Positions 28,166-36,637 of a stretch of DNA of 64,000 bases are shown in pieces. This DNA is from Micromonospora globbae. Its GTDB lineage: Bacteria > Actinomycetota > Actinomycetes > Mycobacteriales > Micromonosporaceae. Each line of letters starts with the position of its first letter. The first letter of the stretch is position 1. The DNA lies in the NCBI RefSeq assembly GCF_003610785.1, contig NZ_RAQQ01000026.1, positions 27,545 to 91,544 of the forward strand, in the 5' to 3' direction. The position numbers were made by a program, and so were the translations under genes. Below the pieces are notes generated by a model. The model saw only the letters and a program-made list of their open reading frames with translations, searched no databases and was not told where the DNA came from.

Positions 28166-31100
28166 ATGGCCGACCAGTCGTACGACGAGTGCTGCCCCGG
28201 CAACGCCTGCAGCCCCAACCGTCGCCAGTTCCTCACCATCACCCTCGGGGCCGCCGCCGGCACGGTGCTCGCCGGCTCCCGGGCCGAGGCCGCCGCCGCG
28301 CTGGGCGTACCCGAGGACCGGCTGATCGCGGTGCCGGTCGACAAGGCGCTGCCCCCCGACTGGTCCGCGGAGCTGTACCGCCGGGGCGAGCCCACCAGCT
28401 ACGAGGGAGCCGACCTGCGCTGGATCGGGATGCCGATCGGCGGCGGCGCCGCCGGCCAGCTGTACCTCGGCGGCGACGGGCGGCTCTGGAACTGGGACAT
28501 CTTCAACCGGCCGGCAGCCGGCACCACCGACGCCGGCTACGCGAACCCGCGACAGCCCTCCTCCCCGATCCGGCACGGTTTCGCGCTGCGGACCCGGTCC
28601 GCCGGCCGCGTCCAGACCCGGGCCCTCGACGCCGCCGGCTTCGACCAGGTGCGCTTCACCGGGCAGTACCCCCTCGGCCGCGTGCGGTACCGCGCCGCCG
28701 ACGCCCCCGTCGAGGTCACGCTGGAGGCGTTCTCGCCGTTCGTTCCGCTCTCGGTGGCGGACTCGACCCTCCCGGCGACCGTCCTGGCCTACACGCTGCG
28801 CAACACCTCGGGACGGACCGTCGACGCCACCCTGCTCGGGTACGTGGAGAACCCCGTCTGCCTCGACACGCGGACGCAACGGGGCGTGACGCTGCGGTCG
28901 TCCGCGTTCGGCGGCCGGTCGCTGCGCGGGATCGCGTTCTCCGCCGCCGAGCAGACGGAGACGGCCGACCGCCCCGACATCGTCTTCGAGGACTGGGAGC
29001 GCGACACGTACGAGGGCTGGACCGTCGAGGGCACGGCGTTCGGCGCCGGCCCGGTGCCGGTCTCGGAGATCCCGGACTACATGAAGCGCAGCGGCCCCCT
29101 CAACGCCACCGGGCAGCGTCTGGTCACGTCCCACGACTTCCGCGGCGCCGGCGGCGACATCGGGCGGGCCGACGCGCCGACCGGCCGGCTCACCAGCAGG
29201 CCGTTCACCATCACCCGCAGGTCGGTCCGGCTGTCCCTCGGCGGCGGCAACCACCCCGGGCAGACCTGCGTCAACGTGGTGGTCGACGGTGCGGTCGTGG
29301 CCACGGCGACCGGCCGGGACACCGAGGTGATGCACACCGTCTTCCTCGACGTGGCGGCGCACGAGGGGAAGTCCGCGGTCATCGAGATCGTCGACGACCA
29401 CACGGGCGCCTGGGGGCACGTCAACTGCGACCGGATCGTGTTCACCGACGTCGCCCCCCGCCCCGAGATCGTGTTCGAGGACTGGGAACGGGACACGTAC
29501 GAGGGCTGGACCGTCGAGGGCACGGCGTTCGGCGCCGGCCCGGTGCCGGTCTCCGAGATCCCGGACTACATGAAGCGCTTCGGCGACCTCGGGGCGTCCG
29601 GCCAGCGGTTCGTGACCTCGCACGACTTCCGTGGCGCCGGCGGCGACGCGGGTCGGGCCGACGCCGCCACCGGCAAGCTCACCAGCCGGCCGTTCACCGT
29701 CGCGCGCCGCTACGTCAACGTGGCCGTGGGCGGCGGCAGCCACCGCGGCACCACCTGCGTGAACCTCCTGGTCGACGGGGTGCTGGTGGCCAGCGTGGCC
29801 GGCCGCGACGCGGAGCCGGTGAGCGTGGCGACCATGAACGTCTTCGCCTACCAGGGCCGCACGGCGGTCATCGAGATCGTGGACGCGGACACCGGCGGGT
29901 GGGGTCACGTCAACGTCGACCGCATCGTCTTCAGCGACGTACCGACGGACACCCGGCCGCTGGAGCAGGTCCCCGACCACGGCACGCTCGCGCTCGCCGC
30001 GCTGGACGGCCGGGCCGTCGCGCGGCCGTCGGTCGCCCGCTGGGACGGCCCGGACGAGGTCTTCGCCGCCGAGGACGGCCCCACCGAGGTGGACGGCTCG
30101 CTGGCCGGGCAGGCCGGGTCGGTGGCCGTTCCGGTCCGGCTGGCGCCCGGCCAGAGCCGGACCGTACGGTTCGTGCTCGGCTGGCACTTCCCCGTGCCCG
30201 ACCGGGTCTCGCTCGGGTTCCTGCGCGGGTCGGACACCCTGCGCCGGCAGTACGGCGGCCGGTTCGCCGACGCCCGGGCCGTCGTGGAGCACGTGGCCGG
30301 CGACCTCGACCGGCTGGAGGCCGACACCCGCGCCTGGGTGAAGACCTGGTACACCGACGCCACCCTGCCGCACTGGTTCCTGGAGCGCACGCTGGCGCCC
30401 GCGTCGACGCTCGCCACCAACACCTGCTACCTCTTCGACGACGGCCGGTTCTACGGGTGGGAGGGCGTCTACTGCTGCCCCGGCACCTGCGAGCACGTGT
30501 GGAACTACGCCCAGTCGATCGCCCGGCTCTTCCCCCAGCTGGAACGCGACACACGCAGCAGGGTGGACCTCGGCATCGGGTTCCACCCGGACACGGGCCA
30601 GATCGGCAACCGCGCGGAGGCCGACATGGCCTGGGCTACCGACGGGCAGTGCGGCACGATCCTGCGCTGCTACCGGGAGCACCTGACGGCGCCCGACGAC
30701 ACCTACCTGCGGGCGAACTGGTCCCGCCTGCGGCGCGCGCTGGAGTGGGTCATGGACCACGACGCGGGCCCGAACGGCACGCTGGACGGCGCCCAGCCGA
30801 ACACGCTGGACACCGTCTGGTACGGCGAGATCGCCTGGATCACCGGCATGTACGTGGCGGCGCTGCGGGCCGGCGCGGAGATGGCCGACGAGATGGGCCA
30901 GTCCGAGTTCGCCGACCGGTGCCGCGCCCTGGCCGAGTCGGGCAGCCGGTACCTGTCGACCGAGCTGTACAACGGCGAGTACTTCATCCAGAAGGTCGAC
31001 CCGGCGCACGCCGACGTGATCAACAGCAACCGGGGCTGCCACATCGACCAGCTCTTCGGGCAGAGCCTCGCCGGCCAGCTCGGGCTGCCGCGCGTCGTAC

Positions 31101-31849
31101 CGGCGGAGCAGGCGGTCAGCGCCCTCGAAAGCCTCTACCGGTACAACTTCACCCCCGACCACGCCGCGTACCGGGAGGGCAGCGCCATCGCCGGCGGCCG
31201 GTGGTTCGCCATGGACCACGAGTACGGCATGCTCATGACCACCTGGCCGCACGGCGGCGGCGACACCGCGGCCGGAAACCCGGCGAGCTGGGCCGCCATG
31301 TACTTCAACGAGGTGTGGACCGGGCAGGAGTACCAGGTCGCCGCGCACATGCTCCAGGAGGGGCTGGTCGAGCCCGGGCTGACGCTCACCCGGGCCGTGC
31401 ACGAGCGGTACGCCGCCGGCCGGCGCAACCCGTACAACGAGATCGAGTGCGGCGACCACTACGCCCGGGCCATGGCCAGTCACGGGGTGTACCTCGCGGC
31501 GTGCGGTTTCGAGTACCACGGTCCGCGCGGCCACATCGGCTTCGCGCCGCGCATCAGCCCGGACCGGTTCGCGGCGGCGTTCACCGCCGCCGAGGGGTGG
31601 GGCCTGTACCGGCAGGAGCGGCACGGCGGGCACCTCGCCGCCACGCTCGACGTCCGGTACGGCCGCCTGCGGGTGGCCAGCGTCGCACTGGCCTCGGCGC
31701 GGCGCCCCCGAAACGTAACGGTACGCCTCGGCAACCGCACGCGGCCGGTCCGTGACTGGTCGTACCGGGACGGGCGTATTCTCGTTACCTTGGCCGCCGA
31801 GGTCGTGGTCGGTCGGGGTGAGGCCCTCCGGGTCACCGTCAACGGCTGA
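28166..31849 (+). CDS. Tat-exported GH116-family glycosidase with duplicated inserted modules
   Basis: 1227 residues. ATG 28166 has CAGGAG 7 nt upstream; an ATG at 28145 overlapping the GTPase stop is possible. N-terminus DECCPGNACSPNRRQFLTI contains a Tat motif. A GH116 N-terminal domain is interrupted by two tandem 163-residue jelly-roll modules starting near residues 274 and 437. The (alpha/alpha)6 catalytic domain has nucleophile Glu766 in WEGVYCCPGTCEHVW, acid/base Asp882 in NTLDTVWYGE, and NEIECGDHYAR (Glu1092, Arg1101), which aligns with substrate-binding Glu and Arg of characterised GH116. His777 replaces the Asp normally 11 residues after the nucleophile, and a Cys-Cys-x3-Cys cluster lies between. 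GH116 includes beta-glucosidases, GBA2 and an exo-beta-D-arabinofuranosidase; context favours the last. Confidence 0.8.
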   Translation: MADQSYDECCPGNACSPNRRQFLTITLGAAAGTVLAGSRAEAAAALGVPEDRLIAVPVDKALPPDWSAELYRRGEPTSYEGADLRWIGMPIGGGAAGQLYLGGDGRLWNWDIFNRPAAGTTDAGYANPRQPSSPIRHGFALRTRSAGRVQTRALDAAGFDQVRFTGQYPLGRVRYRAADAPVEVTLEAFSPFVPLSVADSTLPATVLAYTLRNTSGRTVDATLLGYVENPVCLDTRTQRGVTLRSSAFGGRSLRGIAFSAAEQTETADRPDIVFEDWERDTYEGWTVEGTAFGAGPVPVSEIPDYMKRSGPLNATGQRLVTSHDFRGAGGDIGRADAPTGRLTSRPFTITRRSVRLSLGGGNHPGQTCVNVVVDGAVVATATGRDTEVMHTVFLDVAAHEGKSAVIEIVDDHTGAWGHVNCDRIVFTDVAPRPEIVFEDWERDTYEGWTVEGTAFGAGPVPVSEIPDYMKRFGDLGASGQRFVTSHDFRGAGGDAGRADAATGKLTSRPFTVARRYVNVAVGGGSHRGTTCVNLLVDGVLVASVAGRDAEPVSVATMNVFAYQGRTAVIEIVDADTGGWGHVNVDRIVFSDVPTDTRPLEQVPDHGTLALAALDGRAVARPSVARWDGPDEVFAAEDGPTEVDGSLAGQAGSVAVPVRLAPGQSRTVRFVLGWHFPVPDRVSLGFLRGSDTLRRQYGGRFADARAVVEHVAGDLDRLEADTRAWVKTWYTDATLPHWFLERTLAPASTLATNTCYLFDDGRFYGWEGVYCCPGTCEHVWNYAQSIARLFPQLERDTRSRVDLGIGFHPDTGQIGNRAEADMAWATDGQCGTILRCYREHLTAPDDTYLRANWSRLRRALEWVMDHDAGPNGTLDGAQPNTLDTVWYGEIAWITGMYVAALRAGAEMADEMGQSEFADRCRALAESGSRYLSTELYNGEYFIQKVDPAHADVINSNRGCHIDQLFGQSLAGQLGLPRVVPAEQAVSALESLYRYNFTPDHAAYREGSAIAGGRWFAMDHEYGMLMTTWPHGGGDTAAGNPASWAAMYFNEVWTGQEYQVAAHMLQEGLVEPGLTLTRAVHERYAAGRRNPYNEIECGDHYARAMASHGVYLAACGFEYHGPRGHIGFAPRISPDRFAAAFTAAEGWGLYRQERHGGHLAATLDVRYGRLRVASVALASARRPRNVTVRLGNRTRPVRDWSYRDGRILVTLAAEVVVGRGEALRVTVNG
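28976..29953 (+). repeat. Tandem 489-bp duplication inside the GH116 gene
   Basis: Units start near 28976 and 29465 and encode the two 163-residue modules. The first ~100 bp of each unit differ at only about three positions, whereas the rest has drifted, which suggests recent conversion or strong constraint at the 5' part. Confidence 0.85.
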
Positions 31850-31856
31850 CGGCGCC

Positions 31857-31890
31857 CGGCGACCCACACGCTCTCCGTGACGGGTCGCCG
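31857..31890 (+). terminator. Terminator-like hairpin after GH116
   Basis: Perfect 9-bp arms (31857-31865, 31882-31890) with a 16-nt loop, 7 nt after the stop. Confidence 0.5.
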
Positions 31891-31946
31891 ACCTCGGAAG
31901 GCCCATGACAAATCCGTCGTTTACCGCCCGTAGGATGCCGGGTTCT

Positions 31947-31966
31947 CCGCACCGACGAGGGTGCGG
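31947..31966. terminator. Short hairpin upstream of lacI-type gene
   Basis: CCGCACC-N6-GGTGCGG, perfect 7-bp stem. A further GCCCGT-TC-ACGGGC dyad follows at 31975-31988. Either could be a terminator remnant or an autoregulatory site; no GsAAwCGATTTC operator is seen here. Confidence 0.4.
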
Positions 31967-32021
31967 GGTCCGGCGCCCGTTCACGGGCTCGTCATCGTAG
32001 GAGTCGACCGGATGGAGGCGA

Positions 32022-33020
32022 ATGGCGACGATCTATGACGTGGCACGACAGGCCCAGGTGTCGCCCGCGACGGTGTCACGGGTGCTGAACGGCCGTACCA
32101 CCGTCGATCCAGCCATGGCTGCGCGCGTGCACCAGGCGATGCGGGACCTCGACTACCGCCCCAACGCGGTCGCCCGCAACCTGCGCCTCAGCCAGACCAG
32201 CCTCTGGGCGGTCATCATTTCCGACATCGGGAACCCGTTCTTCACCTCGATGGTGCGCGGGGTCGAGGACGTCGCGCAGGGCGCCGGCTACTCGGTGGTG
32301 CTGTGCAACAGCGACGAGGACCCGGAGAAGGAGTCCCGGTACATCGCCGCGGCCCTGGCCGAGCGGATGGCCGGGGTCATCATCTCGACGTCCGGCCGGT
32401 CCACGGTGATCAACCGGTTGGTCGAGGCACGCATCCCCGTCGTCGCGATCGACCGTCAGCTGCGCGGCGTCACCATCGACACGGTGCTCGTCGACAACGT
32501 GCAGGGCGCGGAGCTGGCCACCACCCATCTGCTCGACAACGGCTACCGGCGGGTCGCCTGCATCACCGGTCCCCGCCGCATCTCCACCGCGGCGCAGCGG
32601 CTGCGCGGGTACCAGCGCGCGCTGCGGTCGCGCGGGCACGAGGCGAGCGACAGCCTCGTGCGGCACGCGGACTTCCGCGAGGAGGGCGGCTACCGGGCCA
32701 TGGCGTCCCTGCTCGACAGCGACGACCCGCCGGACAGCGTCTTCGCGACCAACAACCTGATGACCGTCGGCGCCGTCGAGTGCCTCGTCGACCGGGGTGT
32801 GCGGGTGCCCGCGGAGTTCGGGGTGGTGGGCTTCGACGACATCCCCTGGGCCCACCTCGTCCGGCCCTCGCTGAGCACCGTCTCCCAACCGACGTACGAC
32901 CTCGGTCGGGCGGCCGCCGTGCTGCTCACCGAGCGCATCGCCAACCCGGCGCGGCCGCCGTCGACCGTCACGCTCAGCACGGTCCTCCAGGTACGCGAGA
33001 GCTCCACCCGCCCGAGCTGA
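32022..33020 (+). CDS. LacI-family transcriptional regulator of the sugar locus
   Basis: 332 residues. N-terminal LacI HTH, with IYDVARQAQVSPATVSRVLNGR at residues 4-25 and the hinge region with RPNAVARNLRLSQT. A periplasmic-binding-like effector domain follows (SDIGNPFFTSMVRGVEDVA, VFATNNLMTVGAVECL, GFDDIPWAHLVRPSLSTVSQ). ATG preceded by GGAGGCGA. It lies between the GH116 gene and the convergent isomerase-kinase operon. Operators O1-O3 carry a CG-centred LacI-type dyad in front of all three catabolic transcripts, so it is the natural regulator. The effector is probably a pentose or D-arabinose derivative (inference). Confidence 0.92.
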   Translation: MATIYDVARQAQVSPATVSRVLNGRTTVDPAMAARVHQAMRDLDYRPNAVARNLRLSQTSLWAVIISDIGNPFFTSMVRGVEDVAQGAGYSVVLCNSDEDPEKESRYIAAALAERMAGVIISTSGRSTVINRLVEARIPVVAIDRQLRGVTIDTVLVDNVQGAELATTHLLDNGYRRVACITGPRRISTAAQRLRGYQRALRSRGHEASDSLVRHADFREEGGYRAMASLLDSDDPPDSVFATNNLMTVGAVECLVDRGVRVPAEFGVVGFDDIPWAHLVRPSLSTVSQPTYDLGRAAAVLLTERIANPARPPSTVTLSTVLQVRESSTRPS

Positions 33021-33034
33021 CCCGGACCGCACGG

Positions 33035-33076
33035 GGGCGGGGAGCCTGCCCCCAGTTCGCGTCAGGCTCCCCGCCC
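33035..33076. terminator. Bidirectional terminator between lacI-type and isomerase genes
   Basis: Perfect 14-bp stem (33035-33048, 33063-33076) with a 14-nt loop. Confidence 0.75.
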
Positions 33077-33109
33077 GTCCCCACCGTCCCCCATGGCGGT
33101 GGTCCCGTG

Positions 33110-33144
33110 CGGCCCGGCCCCGCCTCCCCGCGAGGGCCGGGCCG
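33110..33144 (-). terminator. Second hairpin at the end of the isomerase operon
   Basis: Perfect 11-bp stem (33110-33120, 33134-33144), 6 nt beyond the isomerase stop on the minus strand. Confidence 0.65.
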
Positions 33145-33150
33145 CCGGCC

Positions 33151-34785
33151 CTAGATGTTCACGTCACCGCAGAGGTGCACCTGGACGCCGAGTTCGGCGA
33201 ACATGGCGGCCTTGACCCGCAGCGCCCGGTCCGCGGTCTCCCGGTCCGGCGCGTAGGCGACGTTCACGTGGTTCGCCTTGTGGCGCGCCATCAGCTGGTC
33301 ACGGCCGACACCGTGCAGCACGGCGTGCATGATCGGCCACTGCGGGTTCGTGGCCTCCAGGCGGCGCCGGGTCTCCTCCGGGGGAAGCTCCACAACCGTC
33401 CCCCGGCCGATGTCGACGTGCAGCGCGCCGTCCATGATGAACACCCGCGACCAGACGATCTCCCCCGGCTTCGAGACACCGCTCAGCGTGCCACCGCCCA
33501 GCGGGAAGAACATCGGCGGCTGGCGCATGCTGTACGACTTGTCGTACCCGCCGTTGTGGGACGCGGGCACCGAGCCCGAGATCTCGAAGACCCAGACGAA
33601 GTCGTCGCCGTACCGCTCGCCCCACCGGACGTCGTGCAGCGTCGTCGCCGGGTCGAGGCCCATGGCCGTCCAGATCCGGTTGGTGACCAGCGAGTCGACG
33701 GCCACCCCCTCGTCCACCTCGTTGAAGTGCGGCAGCGGCGCCCCCGCGTAGAGCTCGCGCGTGCCGTCGCGGCTGAGGACCGGTGGCCGCTCGACGTTGT
33801 TCAGCAGACCCTCGGCGAGGTCGCTGGCCGGTACGACGTCCTTGAGGCCCTGCTGGTACTGGATGCCGACGGCGTCCAGGCCGAAGTCGTCGGCGATGCG
33901 CAGGGCGGCGATGTACATCTTGAACTGGCTCAGCAGCTGGGCGTCGGTCAGCTCGGTGGCCTCGTCGGTCCCGGTGTGGAAGGTCATCCCCGCCTCGTCC
34001 AGCCAACGGCGGACCGCGTGGGCCTCCTCGTCCGTCACCCGTGCCATCTCGGCGACCAGCGCGCTCTGCGACAGCCGCTCCTTGTAGATGCCGAGCGGGT
34101 TGATCAGCTCGTCGTCGAAGATGGCGTTGTACATGCCCATGCAGCCCTCGTCGAAGACGCCGATGATCGCCTTCTCCCGCGCGAGCTGGGTGGCCAGGGC
34201 GCGGCCGAGGTGGACCTCGGCGTCGTCGGGCAGGGCGGGCAGGTCGCGTACGTGGCTGGTGTCGTGGTGCAGCTCCCCCGTCTCCAGCCAGGTGCGCAGC
34301 CCGTCGACCGCCCAGTCGTCGGTGAAGTCCTGGCTCCACAACGCCGAGTGCCGCACGCCCGCCTTCGTGAGGCTCGCCGTGAGGTTCAGCAGGCCGACCA
34401 GCCCCGGGAACTCGCCGCTCCAGTTGGCCACGACGAGGATGGGCCCGCGGTGGCTGCGCAACCCGGCCAGCACGTGGTGGCTGTACTGCCAGACCGCCTC
34501 GACGACGATCAGCGGCGCGTCGACCGGGATCCGCTTGAAGACCTCGATGCCGGCCCGTTGGCTGTCGATGAAGCCGTGGCCCTTGTCCGGGTCGAACGCG
34601 TGGCCGCGCTCGACCTTCCAGCCCAGCGCGTTGACCGCCGCGGTGAGGTCGGCCTCCAGCTGCTGCTGGGTGGGCCAGCAGGTGACGTTCGCGCTCAGCC
34701 GGAGGTCGCCGCTGGCCACCGTGTAGACGGTGCCGGGTGCCGCCGAGGGTGGATCGGCCAACACGGGCAGCTGGTAACTGGTCAT
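33151..34785 (-). CDS. L-fucose/D-arabinose isomerase-family enzyme
   Basis: 544 residues. Recognised from the FucI-type core: EGCMGMYNAIFDDELINP, IYKERLSQSALVAEMARV, KMYIAALRIADDFGLDAVGI, QYQQGLKDVVPASDLAEG, LVTNRIWTAMGLDPATTLHD and WPIMHAVLHGVGRDQLMARH. The conserved Glu/Asp and His residues in these segments bind Mn2+ in FucI-type isomerases. The reaction class is an aldose-ketose isomerisation; family members convert L-fucose to L-fuculose and D-arabinose to D-ribulose. ATG overlaps the kinase stop by 4 bp, so isomerase and kinase are made together. D-arabinose is preferred because no fuculose-phosphate aldolase gene is present and two D-arabinofuranosidase-type families are neighbours. 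Confidence 0.82.
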   Translation of the reverse strand: MTSYQLPVLADPPSAAPGTVYTVASGDLRLSANVTCWPTQQQLEADLTAAVNALGWKVERGHAFDPDKGHGFIDSQRAGIEVFKRIPVDAPLIVVEAVWQYSHHVLAGLRSHRGPILVVANWSGEFPGLVGLLNLTASLTKAGVRHSALWSQDFTDDWAVDGLRTWLETGELHHDTSHVRDLPALPDDAEVHLGRALATQLAREKAIIGVFDEGCMGMYNAIFDDELINPLGIYKERLSQSALVAEMARVTDEEAHAVRRWLDEAGMTFHTGTDEATELTDAQLLSQFKMYIAALRIADDFGLDAVGIQYQQGLKDVVPASDLAEGLLNNVERPPVLSRDGTRELYAGAPLPHFNEVDEGVAVDSLVTNRIWTAMGLDPATTLHDVRWGERYGDDFVWVFEISGSVPASHNGGYDKSYSMRQPPMFFPLGGGTLSGVSKPGEIVWSRVFIMDGALHVDIGRGTVVELPPEETRRRLEATNPQWPIMHAVLHGVGRDQLMARHKANHVNVAYAPDRETADRALRVKAAMFAELGVQVHLCGDVNI

Positions 34786-36317
34786 GGGGCGGCTCCTTCG
34801 GTGCCTCGGTTGTCGCTGGCGGCCGGCGGGCCGGCCAGCAGACGGACCTGACGTGCAGCGAGCGCGTGCGCGACCCGCTTGGAACTCGTGTACAGCTCGC
34901 GGTAGAGCCCGTAGAGCTCGTCGTAGTCGGCGGCGAGCGCGGGGCGGGGCTGCCGGACCTCGCGGACGGGATTCCACGTCTCGATCGAGACGGTCCATCC
35001 CGTCTGCGCGGCGAGGAACGCGGCGCCGTAGCTCGCGCCGATGGTCTGCGTGGGGATCACCTGGGCGCGTCCGGTGATGTCCGAGACGATCTGGGTCCAG
35101 AGGCCGCCCTGGGTGCCGCCACCGACGGCGACGACGCGCCGGATGTCACCGCCGCTGGCCTCGATGGTCTCGATGTTGTGGCGGACGCCCAGGCCGGTGG
35201 CCTCGAGCGCGGCGCGGTAGAGGTCGCCGCGGGTGTGCGAGAGGGTGAGGCCGGCGACGACGCCGCGCGCCTCCGGATCGAGGATGGGGGTCCGCTCGCC
35301 GGCGAAGTACGGGAGCATGAGCAGCCCGCGCGCGCCGGGCGCGGAGGCCTCGGCCAACCGGAGCAGTTCCGGATAGTCCGGCGAGCCGAACAGGTCACGC
35401 AGCCACGCCGTGACCGCTCCGGACGTCGCGAGTCCACCGGCGAGGTTGCGGGTGCCGGGCAGGGCGCCGACCGTCCCCCACAGCGACGGGTTCGTGAGCC
35501 GGCCGGCGACGGTGTGGACGAGGAACATCGTGGTGCCGTACATGAGCATCAGGTCGCCGACGCCCTGGGCGCCGACGCTGATCGCCTCCGACCAGGCGTC
35601 GATGGTGCCGGTGACGACCGGGACGCCGGCCGGGAGGCCGGCCTCGGCCGCCGCCCGCGCGGTGACCTCCCCCGCCACCTGCCCCGGCCAGCGCAGTGGG
35701 GGCAGGTCGAGGTCGGGGGCGATCTCCTTGGCCCACGGCGCGTACCAGTCCTGGCGTTCGGTGTCGTAGAGCGGCGTGCACTGGCTCGCCGAGTGGTGGT
35801 CGAGCACGTACCGGTCGGTGAGGTTGACGACGAGCCACGAGCTGGGCATGAACAGCCGCCGCGCCCGCCGGAACAGCTCCGGCTCGTTGTCGGCCACCCA
35901 GGCCACCTTGGCGCCTGCCGCCTGGCTGGACAGCGCCGAACCGCACCGGCGCAGGATCTCCTCCTCGCCGAACCGCTCGGTGAGGCGGGCGATCTGGGCG
36001 GTCGACCGCGTGTCGACGCCGTACAGGATGGCCGGTCGCAGCGGCTGGTTCGCGGCGTCGGTGAGCAGCACGCACGGCCCCATGCCGCTCACTCCCACGG
36101 CGACGACCTCGGCGTCCTCGGCCGCCAGCAGTTCGCGGCTCAGCGAGACGAACTCCCGCCACCAGACGTCGGCGTCCATCTCCACCCAGCCGGGCCGGGG
36201 GCGGCTCACCTCGTGCGACCGGGTGGCCGACCGGAGGACCCGGCCGTCGGCGTCCACGAGGACGCCCTTGCTGCTCGACGTGCCGATGTCGACGCCCAGG
36301 ACGGCCGCAACCCTCAT
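34782..36317 (-). CDS. FGGY-family carbohydrate kinase (probable ribulokinase/xylulokinase type)
   Basis: 511 residues. FGGY N domain with the phosphate-binding loop GVDIGTSSSKGVLVD (residues 8-22). C domain with GGGTQGGLWTQIVSDITGR and QTIGASYGAAFLAA, the usual C-terminal signature. It phosphorylates a ketopentose; coupled to an isomerase of the FucI/D-arabinose type, the expected product is D-ribulose-5-phosphate. First gene of the leftward isomerase operon. Operator O3 lies 16 bp upstream of the ATG, over the predicted start site. Annotation pipelines may call it xylulokinase; family membership alone does not fix the substrate. Confidence 0.85.
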   Translation of the reverse strand: MRVAAVLGVDIGTSSSKGVLVDADGRVLRSATRSHEVSRPRPGWVEMDADVWWREFVSLSRELLAAEDAEVVAVGVSGMGPCVLLTDAANQPLRPAILYGVDTRSTAQIARLTERFGEEEILRRCGSALSSQAAGAKVAWVADNEPELFRRARRLFMPSSWLVVNLTDRYVLDHHSASQCTPLYDTERQDWYAPWAKEIAPDLDLPPLRWPGQVAGEVTARAAAEAGLPAGVPVVTGTIDAWSEAISVGAQGVGDLMLMYGTTMFLVHTVAGRLTNPSLWGTVGALPGTRNLAGGLATSGAVTAWLRDLFGSPDYPELLRLAEASAPGARGLLMLPYFAGERTPILDPEARGVVAGLTLSHTRGDLYRAALEATGLGVRHNIETIEASGGDIRRVVAVGGGTQGGLWTQIVSDITGRAQVIPTQTIGASYGAAFLAAQTGWTVSIETWNPVREVRQPRPALAADYDELYGLYRELYTSSKRVAHALAARQVRLLAGPPAASDNRGTEGAAP

Positions 36318-36332
36318 GGCGCCACTGTTCCA

Positions 36333-36344
36333 GCAATCGATTTC
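36333..36344. promoter_or_regulatory. LacI-type operator O3 (GCAATCGATTTC)
   Basis: Contains the palindrome AATCGATT; identical to O1 except for one base. It sits where RNA polymerase would start if TTGACG (minus, 36379-36374) is the -35 element; the -10 is poor. Confidence 0.75.
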
Positions 36345-36465
36345 CGAATCAAGACCGATCCGCGAACGTCTCTCGTCAACCACCGGTCACGCCGACGCCG
36401 GCAGGGCAGCGTTCGTGCTGGTGAACGGCGGGGACGCGGAGCCATCGGCGACCGGCCATGTACGG

Positions 36466-36477
36466 GAAATCGTTAAC
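36466..36477. promoter_or_regulatory. Possible weak operator O4
   Basis: Reads GTTAACGATTTC on the minus strand and shares AACGATTTC with O2. It lies 122 bp beyond O3, so it could support looping or simply be chance. Confidence 0.35.
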
Positions 36478-36637
36478 TCGCTTCGTAGGCCCGCCCCGGG
36501 TCGGGCGCTCGCCGCCACCGGACCGGGGATCTGATGTGCGCGGACCCGTACGCCCCCGGTCCCCGTACGGCCACCCGGCGGCAATCTCCGTCCCAAGAAT
36601 CGATGGTGATCTTCAACCATCCTGAAGGGACCGTCGC

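Larger units (their letters stand above)
36318..36637. other. Intergenic region between kinase and phoD
   Basis: 320 bp without a credible gene. It holds operator O3, a -35-like TTGACG on the minus strand (36379-36374), a possible fourth operator O4, an ATCGAT at 36599-36604, and a GATGGT-N8-ACCATC dyad (36602-36621) just before the phoD start. Confidence 0.6.

Noticed and set aside
28166..31849. GH116 as a glucosylceramidase or beta-glucosidase
   Set aside because: Family match alone allows it, but His777 replaces a normally conserved Asp, a cysteine cluster is present, and the neighbours handle D-arabinose-type chemistry. It remains the main alternative.
28106..31984. Long minus-strand open frame opposite the GH116 gene
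   Set aside because: Same cause; the plus strand has a Tat signal, catalytic motifs and a proper ribosome-binding site.
36450..36637. Pho box upstream of phoD
   Set aside because: No clear pair of 11-bp direct repeats could be read by eye; the dyads seen there do not match the known PhoP site.
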